Shown: positions 32,153-40,492 of the stretch, one piece after another
How the letters are laid out: each line of letters opens with the position of its first letter
Numbering within the stretch: position 1 is the stretch's first letter
Source of the DNA: JAGLQA01 sp023135565
Lineage (GTDB): Bacteria; Acidobacteriota; Aminicenantia; UBA2199
Assembly (NCBI GenBank): GCA_030639305.1
Contig: DAOWCY010000019.1
Coordinates: forward strand, 1-52,371
Length of the DNA: 52,371 bases
Direction of reading: 5' to 3'
Made by a program: the position numbers and the translations under genes
The notes under the pieces: model-generated
Seen by the model: the letters and a program-made list of their open reading frames with translations, nothing else
Database searches by the model: none
What the model was told of the DNA's origin: nothing

Positions 32153-32386
32153 GTGGATGCCAGTGTAGTAGATTTACGATATAAAATGAAAGACATTCTA
32201 AAAGCCCTGGACCGTAATGAATCGGTCACCATCCTGTACCACGGGAAGAAAAAGGGAGTCATCACACCTGTATCTTCTAAAAAAGATATAAGTATCTACC
32301 GGCATCCTTTTTTCGGCATGACCGGGGATGACTCCGGCAAATCGGTGGAAACCACGATGGAAGAGCTCAGGGGTTCTCGTTACTAA
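32153..32386 (+). CDS. Antitoxin of a PIN-toxin pair (Phd/VapB-like)
   Basis: 77 residues from GTG at 32153. GGAGGTGAAAT is directly upstream; the nearby ATG at 32151 is in another frame and stops within five codons. N-terminal Phd/YefM-like segment (VVDLRYKMKDILKALDRNES, VTILYHGKKKGVITPV) and a C-terminal toxin-binding part ending in METTMEEL-like TTMEELRGSRY. Overlaps the toxin start by 1 bp. Confidence 0.8.
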   Translation: MDASVVDLRYKMKDILKALDRNESVTILYHGKKKGVITPVSSKKDISIYRHPFFGMTGDDSGKSVETTMEELRGSRY

Positions 32387-32763
32387 TGCTTTTCGATACA
32401 GACGTCCTTATCTTTGTTCAGCGCGGTAATACCAAAGCCGCCGGGCTTATAGAGAAAACAAAGGAACGTAAAATCTCGATACTCACATATATGGAATTAT
32501 TACAGGGAGCCAAAGATAAGAAACAGCATAAATATACCATTGATTTCCTTAAGACTTTCGATTTTGAGATACTTCCGTTTACGGAAAACATAGGCCACCG
32601 TGCCGCTGTATATGTAGAAGAGTATTCTTTATCTCACAATGTAAGGTCCGGCGATGCCATAGTTGCCGCTACAGCCGTTGAGAATGGTCTATCCCTTTCA
32701 ACCGCCAATGTCAAGCATTTCAAACATATAAAGGAATTAGACTTGATGATTTTTAAACCATAA
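32386..32763 (+). CDS. vapC: PIN-domain toxin (VapC family)
   Basis: 125 residues. Acidic metal-site residues are visible: D4 in MLFDTDVLIF, Glu in LTYMELLQGAKD, Asp in RSGDAIVAATA and a C-terminal Asn/Lys segment (TANVKHFKHI). VapC toxins are Mg-dependent RNases, often cutting tRNA or rRNA. Complete, and coupled to its antitoxin. Confidence 0.92.
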   Translation: MLFDTDVLIFVQRGNTKAAGLIEKTKERKISILTYMELLQGAKDKKQHKYTIDFLKTFDFEILPFTENIGHRAAVYVEEYSLSHNVRSGDAIVAATAVENGLSLSTANVKHFKHIKELDLMIFKP

Positions 32764-32873
32764 CCGTCCCCGGCAGTAACACGTTTAAATAAATGATGAA
32801 TGTTGAGGAGAGCTAATTCGGTTTGAACGGCTCCACGAATATAAAAAAGATCAAGCGTAAAATATTTTTTTGG

Positions 32874-32902
32874 TTGACGTTCCCGTTGATTTATGCTAAT
32901 AA
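32874..32902 (+). promoter_or_regulatory. Promoter of the second, decayed TA operon
   Basis: TTGACG (32874-32879), 17-bp spacer ending in an extended TGC, TAATAA (32897-32902); GAGGA precedes ATG at 32918. Confidence 0.55.
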
Positions 32903-32917
32903 TAGTATGAGGATAAA

Positions 32918-33271
32918 ATGACTGAAATAACAGTAAAGCTAAAAGATGAATTGATCAAAATTTATGGGGAGTTATTTATAAAAAATTTCATCGAAAAACA
33001 AGTTGAGCAACTGAACTTTAACTGCGCAGCGGATAAAATCGAAGAGCAAATGACACTCCCAAAAGAAGTTAGTGACTCCAGTGAACTGGATACCAATGAT
33101 GAAGTGGCGACTATTGTCGAAGACAACTCAGCAATATTTAAACCCGGTAAAGGAAATATACTCGATATCGGGGGTTCGATTAAAGTGAGTGAAAGAGAAA
33201 AGCCTATTGATTTTGAAAAGGTACGCAGGGAAGTAACCGAAAAAATCGCCTGGAACGCAGCCGAAGAATGA
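32918..33271 (+). CDS. Orphan antitoxin-like protein
   Basis: 117 residues, acidic. It begins MTEITVKLKDELIKIYGELF and contains an extended, probably disordered stretch rich in Asp/Glu. Its 3' end overlaps by 4 bp (ATGA) the start of a truncated PIN toxin gene. On that context it is read as a VapB-like antitoxin left without a working toxin; the family is not recognised from sequence alone. Confidence 0.6.
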   Translation: MTEITVKLKDELIKIYGELFIKNFIEKQVEQLNFNCAADKIEEQMTLPKEVSDSSELDTNDEVATIVEDNSAIFKPGKGNILDIGGSIKVSEREKPIDFEKVRREVTEKIAWNAAEE

Positions 33272-33351
33272 AAGAAATATTTATAGACACGAATATTTTT
33301 CTTCGTTTCCTCACAGCAAGGGAACGGATTTTATTTATAATTGAGATATGA
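33268..33351 (+). pseudogene. Truncated PIN toxin (first 27 codons)
   Basis: ATG at 33268 gives MKEIFIDTNIFLRFLTARER, the canonical start of a VapC PIN domain with its first catalytic Asp. The frame then becomes unrelated and stops at TGA 33349-33351, overlapping the ksgA start codon. A normal PIN domain needs about 130 residues. The remainder has been deleted, bringing ksgA next to the TA promoter. Confidence 0.82.
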
Positions 33352-34244
33352 AACCGGTCAAGTTGGGACAAAATTTCCTGGTCAATAAAAATATCGCGAA
33401 AAAAATAGCCCTCGCTTTTTTTCCGGTAGACGGCTGCATCCTGGAAATCGGCCCCGGAACGGGCATCCTGACCGGTTTCCTGGTTGAATACCGCACCGGG
33501 GAAAATAAAATCTTTGCCGTGGAATTAGACAAAGAACTCTACACCCAAATCAAAACAAAATACCGGGAAAAGATCACAGTTATCAACCGCAGTATCTTAG
33601 ACCTTAACTTAGAAGAAACCTGCGGGCCGGGCGACATAAACCTGACCGGCAATTTACCCTACTATATTTCCCGCGAAATCATCGACTGGGTGATAACTCA
33701 GGCCGAAAATACCGGCAAAGGAATCTTTATGATGCAAAAAGAGTTCGTGGATAAGTTGATTTTATCCCCGGCTGAACCGCCGCAAACTATTAGTAAAAAG
33801 CGGATGGCGTCCGCACCCTATGAGGGGCCTGGGAATCGCATCTCCAACCAGTCTGACAGAAAAAATTGCTCTTTTAGCAAACTACCGGGAGCTATTACTA
33901 AAAAAAATAACGCCCAATCGCTGATTTTCAACTACCTCTTCGAAGCCAGAAAACTTTTCGATGTCAGCCCCGGTTCTTTTTCACCGCCGCCCAAAGTCAA
34001 ATCAACGGTTTTTTTATTCGAGAAAAAGAAATACCCGGCCAGCGAAAAAATCGACAGCGCAAGCTTTTACCTGTTTTTGAAGAATTGCTTTAAAAACAGG
34101 CGAAAAACCTTATTCAACAACCTGACCGCAGCATACCCGCCGGGACAAATAAACGAAATATTCGAGAAAACCGGTCTCGATGCCCGCTTAAGAACAGGAC
34201 AGTTAACTTTGCCGGATTTTGTAGAGATTTTCCGCCTGCTGTAA
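33348..34244 (+). CDS. ksgA: 16S rRNA dimethyladenosine transferase, with an inserted segment
   Basis: 298 residues. Dimethylates A1518/A1519 of 16S rRNA in late 30S assembly. Visible: KLGQNFLVNKNIAKKIALAF, the SAM loop LEIGPGTGILT, FAVELDKELY, the catalytic NLPYYIS motif, MMQKEFVDKL, and SPPPKVKSTV. Between MMQKEFVDKLILSP and AQSLIFNYLFEARKLFDV about 35-40 extra residues occur (including KKRMASAPYEGPGNR); family members have about 12 there. The extra segment matches a family B repeat and keeps the frame. No clear Shine-Dalgarno; possibly translated by coupling to the truncated toxin ORF. Confidence 0.93.
   Translation: MKPVKLGQNFLVNKNIAKKIALAFFPVDGCILEIGPGTGILTGFLVEYRTGENKIFAVELDKELYTQIKTKYREKITVINRSILDLNLEETCGPGDINLTGNLPYYISREIIDWVITQAENTGKGIFMMQKEFVDKLILSPAEPPQTISKKRMASAPYEGPGNRISNQSDRKNCSFSKLPGAITKKNNAQSLIFNYLFEARKLFDVSPGSFSPPPKVKSTVFLFEKKKYPASEKIDSASFYLFLKNCFKNRRKTLFNNLTAAYPPGQINEIFEKTGLDARLRTGQLTLPDFVEIFRLL
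33790..33907 (+). repeat. Family B repeat inserted in frame in ksgA
   Basis: Core agcggatggcgtccgcaccc followed by tatgagggg. Bounded by imperfect direct repeats ctattagtaaaaag (start 33787) and ctattactaaaaaa (start 33892), exactly 105 bp (35 codons) apart. The copy at 36180 has the same 105-bp period and is read in the same frame. Confidence 0.85.
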
Positions 34245-34322
34245 AATTAACGCCCCTGTTGCTAATATCCGTACTTTCATGGTACAATGAACCTTTAGCG
34301 ACACGAAACATTAGGAAGAAAA

Positions 34323-35336
34323 ATGCCTTTCGACGATTTGTTTGGAAATAAACGTGTAAAACATATATTGACCAGCTACCTGAAAAATAAAGTCATCCCC
34401 TACAGTATGATTTTTACAGGGCCCGGCGCGGAAGACCTCACCATCTTTGCCGTGGCCTTTGCCAAAGCGATAAACTGCCTGAATAGCGAAGCTGATTTTT
34501 GCGGTGAATGCAGCCACTGCAGCGAAGTAGACCGGGATATTTTTCTCGATTTAAAAATTTTGGCCCCCGACGGCCAACAGTACAAAAAAGAACAAATTCT
34601 TTTCCTGGTTGAAGACAATTACAAAAAACCGCTGCGGGGCAAGAAAAAAATTAACATTTTAACCGAAGCCCATAAAATGAATGAATATTCAGCCAATGCT
34701 TTTTTAAAAGTACTGGAAGAACCGGCTTCGGACAATATCTTCATCCTATTGACCACCAACCTGAACGGCCTGCTGCCCACTATAAAATCACGCTGCCAAC
34801 TGCTGAAATTTGCCATCCTGTCGCGGGATGAGATAAAAGACCACTTGATAGAAAAAGGACACGACCCGGAAAAAGCAGGCTTAATGTCCTACCTCTGCCA
34901 GAGTAATATCGAGAGCGTTTTAAGCGGCGATTTCGACGAATACATGGGACAGAGGGCCAGGGTTTTAAACGACCTGAACAAATTGATAACAGGCGTGGGC
35001 GTGGAAGACATACTGCTGGATTTTTACCGGCGCAGCCGCAGCCGGGAAAAGTTTATCGCCTATTTTAGATGGCTGGTGAATTTGATTTCTATAATGTTAA
35101 GAGATATAATGATACTTAAAATCGATGAAAACAGCAAAAATATAATAAATATCGATTATAAAGAGAATTTAATGAATCTAAGTAAATATATAGCCATCGA
35201 GAAAGTTCTTTTCCTGATCAGGAAAATGGAATTCCTATTAAGGGATATCCGGAGGAACCTTAACACCAAGGTTTTAATCCTCGAATTTATTAAGAGTTAT
35301 ACTTCAAAAGAAGTTAAAGAGGTTAGCGATGTTTAG
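34323..35336 (+). CDS. holB: DNA polymerase III clamp-loader subunit delta'
   Basis: 337 residues. Visible: FDDLFGNKRVKHILTSYLKN, the zinc-binding cysteines CLNSEADFCGECSHCSEVDR, KKINILTEAHKMNEYSANAF, LKVLEEPASDNIFILLTTN and the SRC motif in KSRCQLLKF. The P-loop (GPGAEDL) lacks the GKT, as expected for delta' rather than DnaX. The downstream ricT start overlaps its end, the order seen in Firmicutes and some other phyla. Confidence 0.93.
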   Translation: MPFDDLFGNKRVKHILTSYLKNKVIPYSMIFTGPGAEDLTIFAVAFAKAINCLNSEADFCGECSHCSEVDRDIFLDLKILAPDGQQYKKEQILFLVEDNYKKPLRGKKKINILTEAHKMNEYSANAFLKVLEEPASDNIFILLTTNLNGLLPTIKSRCQLLKFAILSRDEIKDHLIEKGHDPEKAGLMSYLCQSNIESVLSGDFDEYMGQRARVLNDLNKLITGVGVEDILLDFYRRSRSREKFIAYFRWLVNLISIMLRDIMILKIDENSKNIINIDYKENLMNLSKYIAIEKVLFLIRKMEFLLRDIRRNLNTKVLILEFIKSYTSKEVKEVSDV

Positions 35337-36069
35337 GGTAATCACCGTAAAAATAGAAGATAAAAAAGATATCTTGCACTTTAAAACCAAAGAGGAAGAA
35401 TTAAAACCTAACGACTGCGTTATTTTTAAATCCCTGTTAGGGGAAGAGTTAGGCCGGGTAGTCAAATCTTTCGGCAATGTATTTAACGATATAAAGAATA
35501 TCTCTTGTATCCCGGAGATACTCAGGAAAGCCAACGAGCAGGACCTGGAAAGTTTCCGCAAAAAATCCGTCGATGAACAGAAAGCCTATGAGTTCTGTAT
35601 GGAAAAGATAAAAGAGCGGGAAATCCCCATCAAATTGATTAAGGTATCTTTTTTTACTTCGGAGCGGAAAGCGATTTTTTATTTTTCTTCGGAAGGGCGT
35701 ATCGATTTTCGCGACCTGGTAAAAGACCTGGCCAAGAGGTTCAAGATGCGCATCGAGATGCGCCAGATCGGTATCAGGGATGAAGCCAAGATGATAGGCG
35801 GACTGGGTATTTGCGGCCGGCATATTTGTTGTAAGACTTTTTTGAACTGCATCGAGCCGATTACTTTACAGATGGCCAAAAGGCAGAACCTGAATATGAA
35901 CCCGGTAAAGATTTCCGGGCAGTGCGGCCGTTTGATGTGTTGTCTCTCTTACGAAGAAGATCACGGCGGCAGGATATTTATCGAAGACCATGATGAATTA
36001 GTGGGTTATGATGAAGAAGAAGATATGGCAGAGGAAGAACTGCAAAAGGCTAAAAATAACAAGCGATAA
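35329..36069 (+). CDS. ricT: PSP1/RicT family protein
   Basis: 246 residues. PSP1 domain, with the cysteine sets GICGRHICCKTF and SGQCGRLMCCLSYE that in the Bacillus RicAFT complex bind a [4Fe-4S] cluster. RicT (YaaT) with RicA and RicF stimulates RNase Y processing; partners are not here. Acidic C-terminal tail (DEEEDMAEEEL). Overlaps holB by 8 bp. Confidence 0.9.
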   Translation: MFRVITVKIEDKKDILHFKTKEEELKPNDCVIFKSLLGEELGRVVKSFGNVFNDIKNISCIPEILRKANEQDLESFRKKSVDEQKAYEFCMEKIKEREIPIKLIKVSFFTSERKAIFYFSSEGRIDFRDLVKDLAKRFKMRIEMRQIGIRDEAKMIGGLGICGRHICCKTFLNCIEPITLQMAKRQNLNMNPVKISGQCGRLMCCLSYEEDHGGRIFIEDHDELVGYDEEEDMAEEELQKAKNNKR

Positions 36070-36172
36070 GCAGCATCTTCCTGCTTGCCGGAAACGAGAC
36101 CCTAAAAGTTCGTCGCTGCCCCTTTGCCGAATGCCGATGGCCGAAAGCTGAGTGCTGCCAAGGAGGTAAAAA

Positions 36173-37588
36173 ATGATTGTTAGCAAAAAGTGGACGGCGT
36201 CCACACCCTATGAGGGGTTGGATATTGCATGTCCGGGTCGGCTGCCTCAAAACGTTCGTTTTTTTGGCAAAAGTTTACGGAATGTTAGTAAGAAGAGGAC
36301 GTTTGTTTTTTTTATTTTTTTAGTTGTTTGTTTTTCGTTTTTTTTTCGCCTGCCCCTTTCCGCGCAGCATAAAGCTTTTTACACCTATTATAATTTTTTG
36401 TACGGTGCCAAATCGCTTGCCATGGGCAATGCTTTTACCGGGGCAGCCGATGACCTAACCGCGGTGTTTCGCAACCCGGCGGGGTTGGCGAATTTATCTT
36501 ATCCCTCTTTTTATATTACCTACCGGAGCGACAAAATGGGTTACGAATTTGAAACCCAGGAGAAAGATTTCGGCACTGAAGTGCACCGTTTCGATTACAA
36601 TTTTGCCTCGAAACTGGGCAACATCGGTTTCCTTTCTATTTCGGCACCGGTGACGTTTTGGGATGTGAAGTGGAATTTCGCCTTGAGTTATTACCGTTTT
36701 CTCCCCTATGGTTTTGAGGGTTATTCGCGCAGCGAATTTCTCCGCGGCAGCGAGCGCAGCGAAACCTTTGTGAATTTTTCCGGCAGCGGCGGTATCGACG
36801 TATTGGCGTTTTCTACGGCCATTCATTTATTAGAGGGGGCTGCTTTCGGTATCACTTTCCAGCGGTTTTTGAATTCCGGGTCCCTGGCCTTCGATCCTGA
36901 TTGGGGTATAATCGGCAGCGAGCATACCGAAAAAATAGCAGGCGGGAATTTGATTTTCGGGCTTTTGGTGGAAGTTTACAAAGATGTGAACATCGGCTTT
37001 TCTTTTCATACACCGCTGAAAGGCACCTTTCACTCTCATAACCTGTATTTCCAGGATGACGGCACCACGAAAGAGATTGACGAGGAGAGTGAGCTTTACT
37101 TGCCGGCGAAATTTTCTTTAGGCGCGCATATCCGCCTGGTGAAATTTTTAAATCTATCTTATGAGTTTTCGCGCATTTATTGGTCTAAAGGAAAGGTCGG
37201 TGATTATTCATTCCCGGTGGGGGACAATTATATTTATAATCAAGCTGATATAATCAATCACCGTTTCGGCATCGAATCGCCTATTGTCGTGAAGGAAGCG
37301 CTGGTGGTTTATATACGGACCGGTTTAAGTTGGGACAAGCAGTTATTTCGCGGTGCTGATGACGGCGGGATTTGGCTCAAGGGGTATGCATTCGGCTGCG
37401 GCGTGCATGTGCTGCCCAGGATAAAGCTCGAGATGGCTTTCATGCATCAGCGCACCAAATGGTTGGAACCTGCTTACTACGAGCCCGGGAGTTTTATTGA
37501 TGTCAAATATCGCAATAATATATTCAGTGTGGGCTTGACCTATTATTTTGTTCCGCCGGTGGCGCCGCCGGGAAGAATGGGCCACTAA
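36173..37588 (+). CDS. FadL/UPF0164-like outer-membrane beta-barrel, N-terminus extended by a repeat
   Basis: 471 residues from ATG at 36173 (AAGGAGG 6 bp upstream). The mature-like part starts with YTYYNFLYGAKSLAMGNAFT followed by GAADDLTAVFRNPAGLA, the hallmark of PorV/UPF0164/FadL-like barrels, and goes on in amphipathic strands to a C-terminal SVGLTYYFV. The signal peptide core (FVFFIFLVVCFSFFFRLPLS) starts only at residue 44. Residues 3-40 or so are a family B repeat inserted between MIV and NVSKKR, giving a very long, unusual n-region. Whether export still works is open; a downstream non-ATG start is possible. Confidence 0.8.
   Translation: MIVSKKWTASTPYEGLDIACPGRLPQNVRFFGKSLRNVSKKRTFVFFIFLVVCFSFFFRLPLSAQHKAFYTYYNFLYGAKSLAMGNAFTGAADDLTAVFRNPAGLANLSYPSFYITYRSDKMGYEFETQEKDFGTEVHRFDYNFASKLGNIGFLSISAPVTFWDVKWNFALSYYRFLPYGFEGYSRSEFLRGSERSETFVNFSGSGGIDVLAFSTAIHLLEGAAFGITFQRFLNSGSLAFDPDWGIIGSEHTEKIAGGNLIFGLLVEVYKDVNIGFSFHTPLKGTFHSHNLYFQDDGTTKEIDEESELYLPAKFSLGAHIRLVKFLNLSYEFSRIYWSKGKVGDYSFPVGDNYIYNQADIINHRFGIESPIVVKEALVVYIRTGLSWDKQLFRGADDGGIWLKGYAFGCGVHVLPRIKLEMAFMHQRTKWLEPAYYEPGSFIDVKYRNNIFSVGLTYYFVPPVAPPGRMGH
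36180..36295 (+). repeat. Family B repeat near the start codon of the outer-membrane protein gene
   Basis: Core agtggacggcgtccacaccc then tatgaggggttgg. Direct repeats ttagcaaaaag (36180) and ttagtaagaag (36285), period 105 bp. Encodes SKKWTASTPYEG, aligned with SKKRMASAPYEG in ksgA. Confidence 0.85.
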
Positions 37589-37610
37589 TAGATTCTCCAG
37601 GTTGTTGTTT

Positions 37611-37707
37611 TTGCTGCGCAGCGGGTGAGCGTTTTTGATTCTCATTCATCAAAAGTTTTGATCAAACTTTTACAAAAGTTTGGCCCCCGGCAGGGCCGCC
37701 GGAGGCC
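37611..37707 (-). repeat. Family A repeat downstream of the outer-membrane protein gene
   Basis: Reverse-oriented copy: linker, tcaaaagttttgatcaaact, tttacaaaagtttgg, and GC hairpin ending ccgccggaggcc. The closing hairpins are missing. Confidence 0.9.
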
Positions 37708-37787
37708 GGATACTGAATGCCGCGGGGCTGGGGCCTACAAATGACCGGCATGACAGGAAGAGCAGGAGAGGGTCAGTGAAATAAAAG

Positions 37788-37816
37788 TTGACTTTTGGAC
37801 TTTTTTGCACTACTAT
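37788..37816 (+). promoter_or_regulatory. Leaderless promoter for the coiled-coil membrane protein
   Basis: TTGACT (37788-37793), 17-bp spacer, TACTAT (37811-37816), 6 bp, ATG at 37823. Confidence 0.65.
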
Positions 37817-37822
37817 ATGGGT

Positions 37823-38242
37823 ATGGAATCCGCATTGGAAAACACGATTACGAAAGAAGCAGTGGAAAAATATGTTTCCCGGGTAATAGAGAGTCGTCTG
37901 CAAAAAGCGATGGAAGAGTTCGTAGAGAGGAATGACATCCGCTTAAAGGAGTTATCGCTTATAGAGAGAATAGTGCGGGTGGAAGAAGAATTGAAAGCCT
38001 TGCGGGAATCTTCCGATGTACAATTCGCATCATTGCAGCGTGAAATGAATGCCCGTTTTGAAGCGATGAATACCCGTTTTGAAGCGATGGACAGCCGTTT
38101 TGTGTCGATAAATGATCGTTTCGAGTCGATGCAGCGTGAGATAAATGCCCGTTTTTCAGCCACGCAGTGGATGATTGGGATTTTTGTAGGGATTCCTGCG
38201 TTTATTTTTGCATTTTTCAAAGTGCTGGAATTTATGAAATAG
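37823..38242 (+). CDS. Coiled-coil protein with C-terminal membrane anchor
   Basis: 139 residues from ATG at 37823, chosen because the promoter places +1 there. Long coiled coil with short repeats of the type (M)(N)ARFEAMNTRFEAMDSRF, then a transmembrane helix (MIGIFVGIPAFIFAFFKVLE). Similar tail-anchored coiled-coil proteins are widespread in accessory DNA without known function. A second protein of like design is at 49061. Confidence 0.7.
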   Translation: MESALENTITKEAVEKYVSRVIESRLQKAMEEFVERNDIRLKELSLIERIVRVEEELKALRESSDVQFASLQREMNARFEAMNTRFEAMDSRFVSINDRFESMQREINARFSATQWMIGIFVGIPAFIFAFFKVLEFMK

Positions 38243-38284
38243 TGAGTTGGGACAGGGGGTTTTTTCGCGGCGCCGCGGGGTTGG

Positions 38285-38313
38285 TTGAAATTTTTTTGTT
38301 ATGACTATATAAT
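38285..38313 (+). promoter_or_regulatory. Leaderless promoter for the nucleotidyltransferase pair
   Basis: TTGAAA (38285-38290), 17-bp spacer, TATAAT (38308-38313), 6 bp, ATG at 38320. A closing-type hairpin gcggcgccgcgggg lies just upstream. Confidence 0.7.
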
Positions 38314-38319
38314 ATAGGC

Positions 38320-38649
38320 ATGAACGAGATCAAGTATTTATTAGCTGATTTTATAGATGAATTCAAACGTGCCGACACAGCCGGGAAGCAGGAAATGGTT
38401 AAGAGATTTCCTTTCAAGGGAATCAAGGACAAAAAGCACGCCGCATATGTGGCCGCCATGGTGGAAGAGCTTTGTTTTACGAATAATATAGAGATACCGG
38501 ATTGGGTTTTCGACAGGAAATATAGTTTGAGAGAGCCTTTTTTTGTAGGTGGTCTCGAGAATTTAAAAGCTTTTTTGTTGGTAGAGAGTCCTGTTTCTTT
38601 TAGGAGGCGGAACATTTTCGTGTCGCGGAATGTCCTGCAGCGAGTATGA
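38320..38649 (+). CDS. Partner protein of a nucleotidyltransferase, unknown family
   Basis: 109 residues, helical, beginning MNEIKYLLADFIDEFKRADT. C-terminal half includes IPDWVFDRKYSLREPFFVGG and FRRRNIFVSRNVL. Overlaps the nucleotidyltransferase gene by 4 bp (ATGA). Small helical ORFs of this type precede DUF6036/AbiEii-like nucleotidyltransferases and are assumed to be their antitoxin or adaptor; that is inference. Confidence 0.65.
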   Translation: MNEIKYLLADFIDEFKRADTAGKQEMVKRFPFKGIKDKKHAAYVAAMVEELCFTNNIEIPDWVFDRKYSLREPFFVGGLENLKAFLLVESPVSFRRRNIFVSRNVLQRV

Positions 38650-39194
38650 AGTCCTTATCGAAAGAGAAAATATTAAAATATCTCGAAGAACTCTCAGTAG
38701 AAATCGGGAAAGAGGATTTAAAAGGAGAAATCCTTCTTTTCGGAGGAGCCGCCATGGTGCTGGCGTTTAATGCCAGACCCAGCACAAAAGATGTAGATGC
38801 AATTTTTCAGCCCAAAATTAAAATTTATGAATTGAGTAAGAGAATAGCTGAGAGGCATAATTTACCCGAAGACTGGTTGAATGATTCAGTAAAAGGTTTT
38901 ATCAGGACAGATTCCTTCACATATAAATTACTGGTGAGATTTGAGAACCTTTCGGTTTATGTCCCGGAGCCTGAATATCTGCTGGCTATGAAAAGTATAT
39001 CCATGAGAATCGGCATCGAGAGTTCGGATATAGATGATGTGAAATATTTAATCGACTATTTAGAATTAGACACATTGGATGATATCTTCGATATAATACA
39101 AAAATATTACCCAAAGAGCCAGATTCCTCAAAAAACCTATTATGCCATAGAGGAAATTTTCCAGGAAATATTAAGCGGCAGGGATGCCGGATGA
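38646..39194 (+). CDS. DUF6036-type nucleotidyltransferase (AbiEii-like toxin candidate)
   Basis: 182 residues. LLFGGAAMVLAFNARPSTKD followed by VDAIF is the Gx-type pol-beta nucleotidyltransferase core, with the catalytic D(x)D compressed to DVD. YVPEPEYLLAMKSISMRI and SSDIDDVKYLIDYLEL fit the DUF6036/AbiEii group. Probably the active half of a type IV-like TA or abortive-infection pair. Confidence 0.75.
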   Translation: MKSLSKEKILKYLEELSVEIGKEDLKGEILLFGGAAMVLAFNARPSTKDVDAIFQPKIKIYELSKRIAERHNLPEDWLNDSVKGFIRTDSFTYKLLVRFENLSVYVPEPEYLLAMKSISMRIGIESSDIDDVKYLIDYLELDTLDDIFDIIQKYYPKSQIPQKTYYAIEEIFQEILSGRDAG

Positions 39195-39263
39195 TCTCGC
39201 TTTTGGTTTATTGTATAGTTTTTAAGGATATAGAATGCAATTTCTTCGATTAAGGGAATAATT

Positions 39264-40386
39264 ATGGCGAATAAAGATCACATTAAGATATTGGAACAGG
39301 GAGTAGAAAGATGGAACAGGTGGCGAGAAGAAAATCCCGATATTGAGCCGGATTTAAGTAAAGATCTTCGCCCACCTACCTCTCCCCGCCTTGATCTTTC
39401 CGGGATCAATTTTTCCGGGACCGATCTGAGCAGCACAAGTCTGAGTGGAGTGAATCTCTCTAACGCAGATTTGAGGAGAGCGAACCTGACAAGAATCTAT
39501 CTCCACGGCGCTGATCTAAGCTCCTCTAAATTTGAGAATGCAGTTCTTAAACATGCGAATTTGGAGGAAGCCAATTTAACGGGTGCAAATTTTAAGGGAG
39601 CCATTCTTTCCAAAGCCAATTTATTCGATGCAAAACTTTCAGGTGCTATCCTCTTCGGAGCAAAACTGGAGATGACAGAGTTGAGTTTTGCAGATTTAAG
39701 TGGAGCAGATATTAGAGAAGCAAACCTTACGATGGCTCGCCTTGTAAAAACAAATCTTGATGGAGCTGATATTTCAGACTCCTCGATATATGGAATATCC
39801 GCGTGGGATTTACATGTTGATAACATAAAAAATCAATCGAATTTGCTCATTACGCCTACTGATTCTCCCCGGATAACAGTTGATAATCTTGAAGTAGCGC
39901 AGTTCATTTATTTACTTCTTAATAATAGAAAAATTCGCCATGTGATTGACACAATCACTTCAAAAGTTGTCCTTATCCTGGGGCGGTTTTCAGAAAAGCA
40001 AAAACCTATTTTGGATGATATTCGAGAAGCACTCAGGAGATACGATTATTTGCCTGTTTTGTTTGATTTTGAAAAACCAGGAAATCAGTCTTTTATTGAA
40101 ACCGTTTCCACCTTAGCTCACATGTCGAAGTTTGTTATTGCTGATTTTACAGATTCAAAGTTGGTTCTTGAAGAAGTGTCTCATATTGTACGCAATCATT
40201 CCGTTCCTGTAAAACCTATTCTGTTAAAGGGGACCGGAGAGGAACCTCTAACACTTTCCAATCTTCGAAAAAATCAAAAATCTGTTCTTAACACTTATTT
40301 GGTATAAGGATCAATATTCTTTAATTGAAAATATTGAAGAAGAGGTGATTAAACCCGCTTTAAAGAAGTTAGAAGAACTGAATTAA
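39264..40386 (+). CDS. Pentapeptide-repeat / TIR-like nucleotide-binding protein, 3' frameshift
   Basis: As read, the frame stops at 40307 (347 residues). N-terminus 1-40 charged, then about 25 pentapeptide repeats (LDLSGINFSGTDLSSTSLSG and onward, 44-180) forming a quadrilateral beta-helix. A Rossmann/TIR-like domain follows (VVLILGRFSEKQKPILDDIR, YLPVLFDFEKPGNQ, VSTLAHMSKFVIADFTDSK). Just before the stop, removing one T at about 40297-40300 would open the frame to 40386 and add WYKDQYSLIENIEEEVIKPA and nine more residues, an acidic helix expected at the end of this domain. Probably a signalling or defence effector; a sequencing error is possible. Confidence 0.75.
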
Positions 40387-40492
40387 TCCGGTATGGTTAA
40401 TAAAATTAAAACAGTATCGTAGATCATGGGCTAATCCCTTCATAACGGCATATACTATCGCCAACGAAGAAAGCGACTGCGGCGGCAGTCGA

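Noticed and set aside
36106..36160. Similarity of gccgaatgccgatggccgaa to the reverse complement of the segment near 640-700
   Set aside because: Only short, loosely matching words; too weak to call a repeat family.
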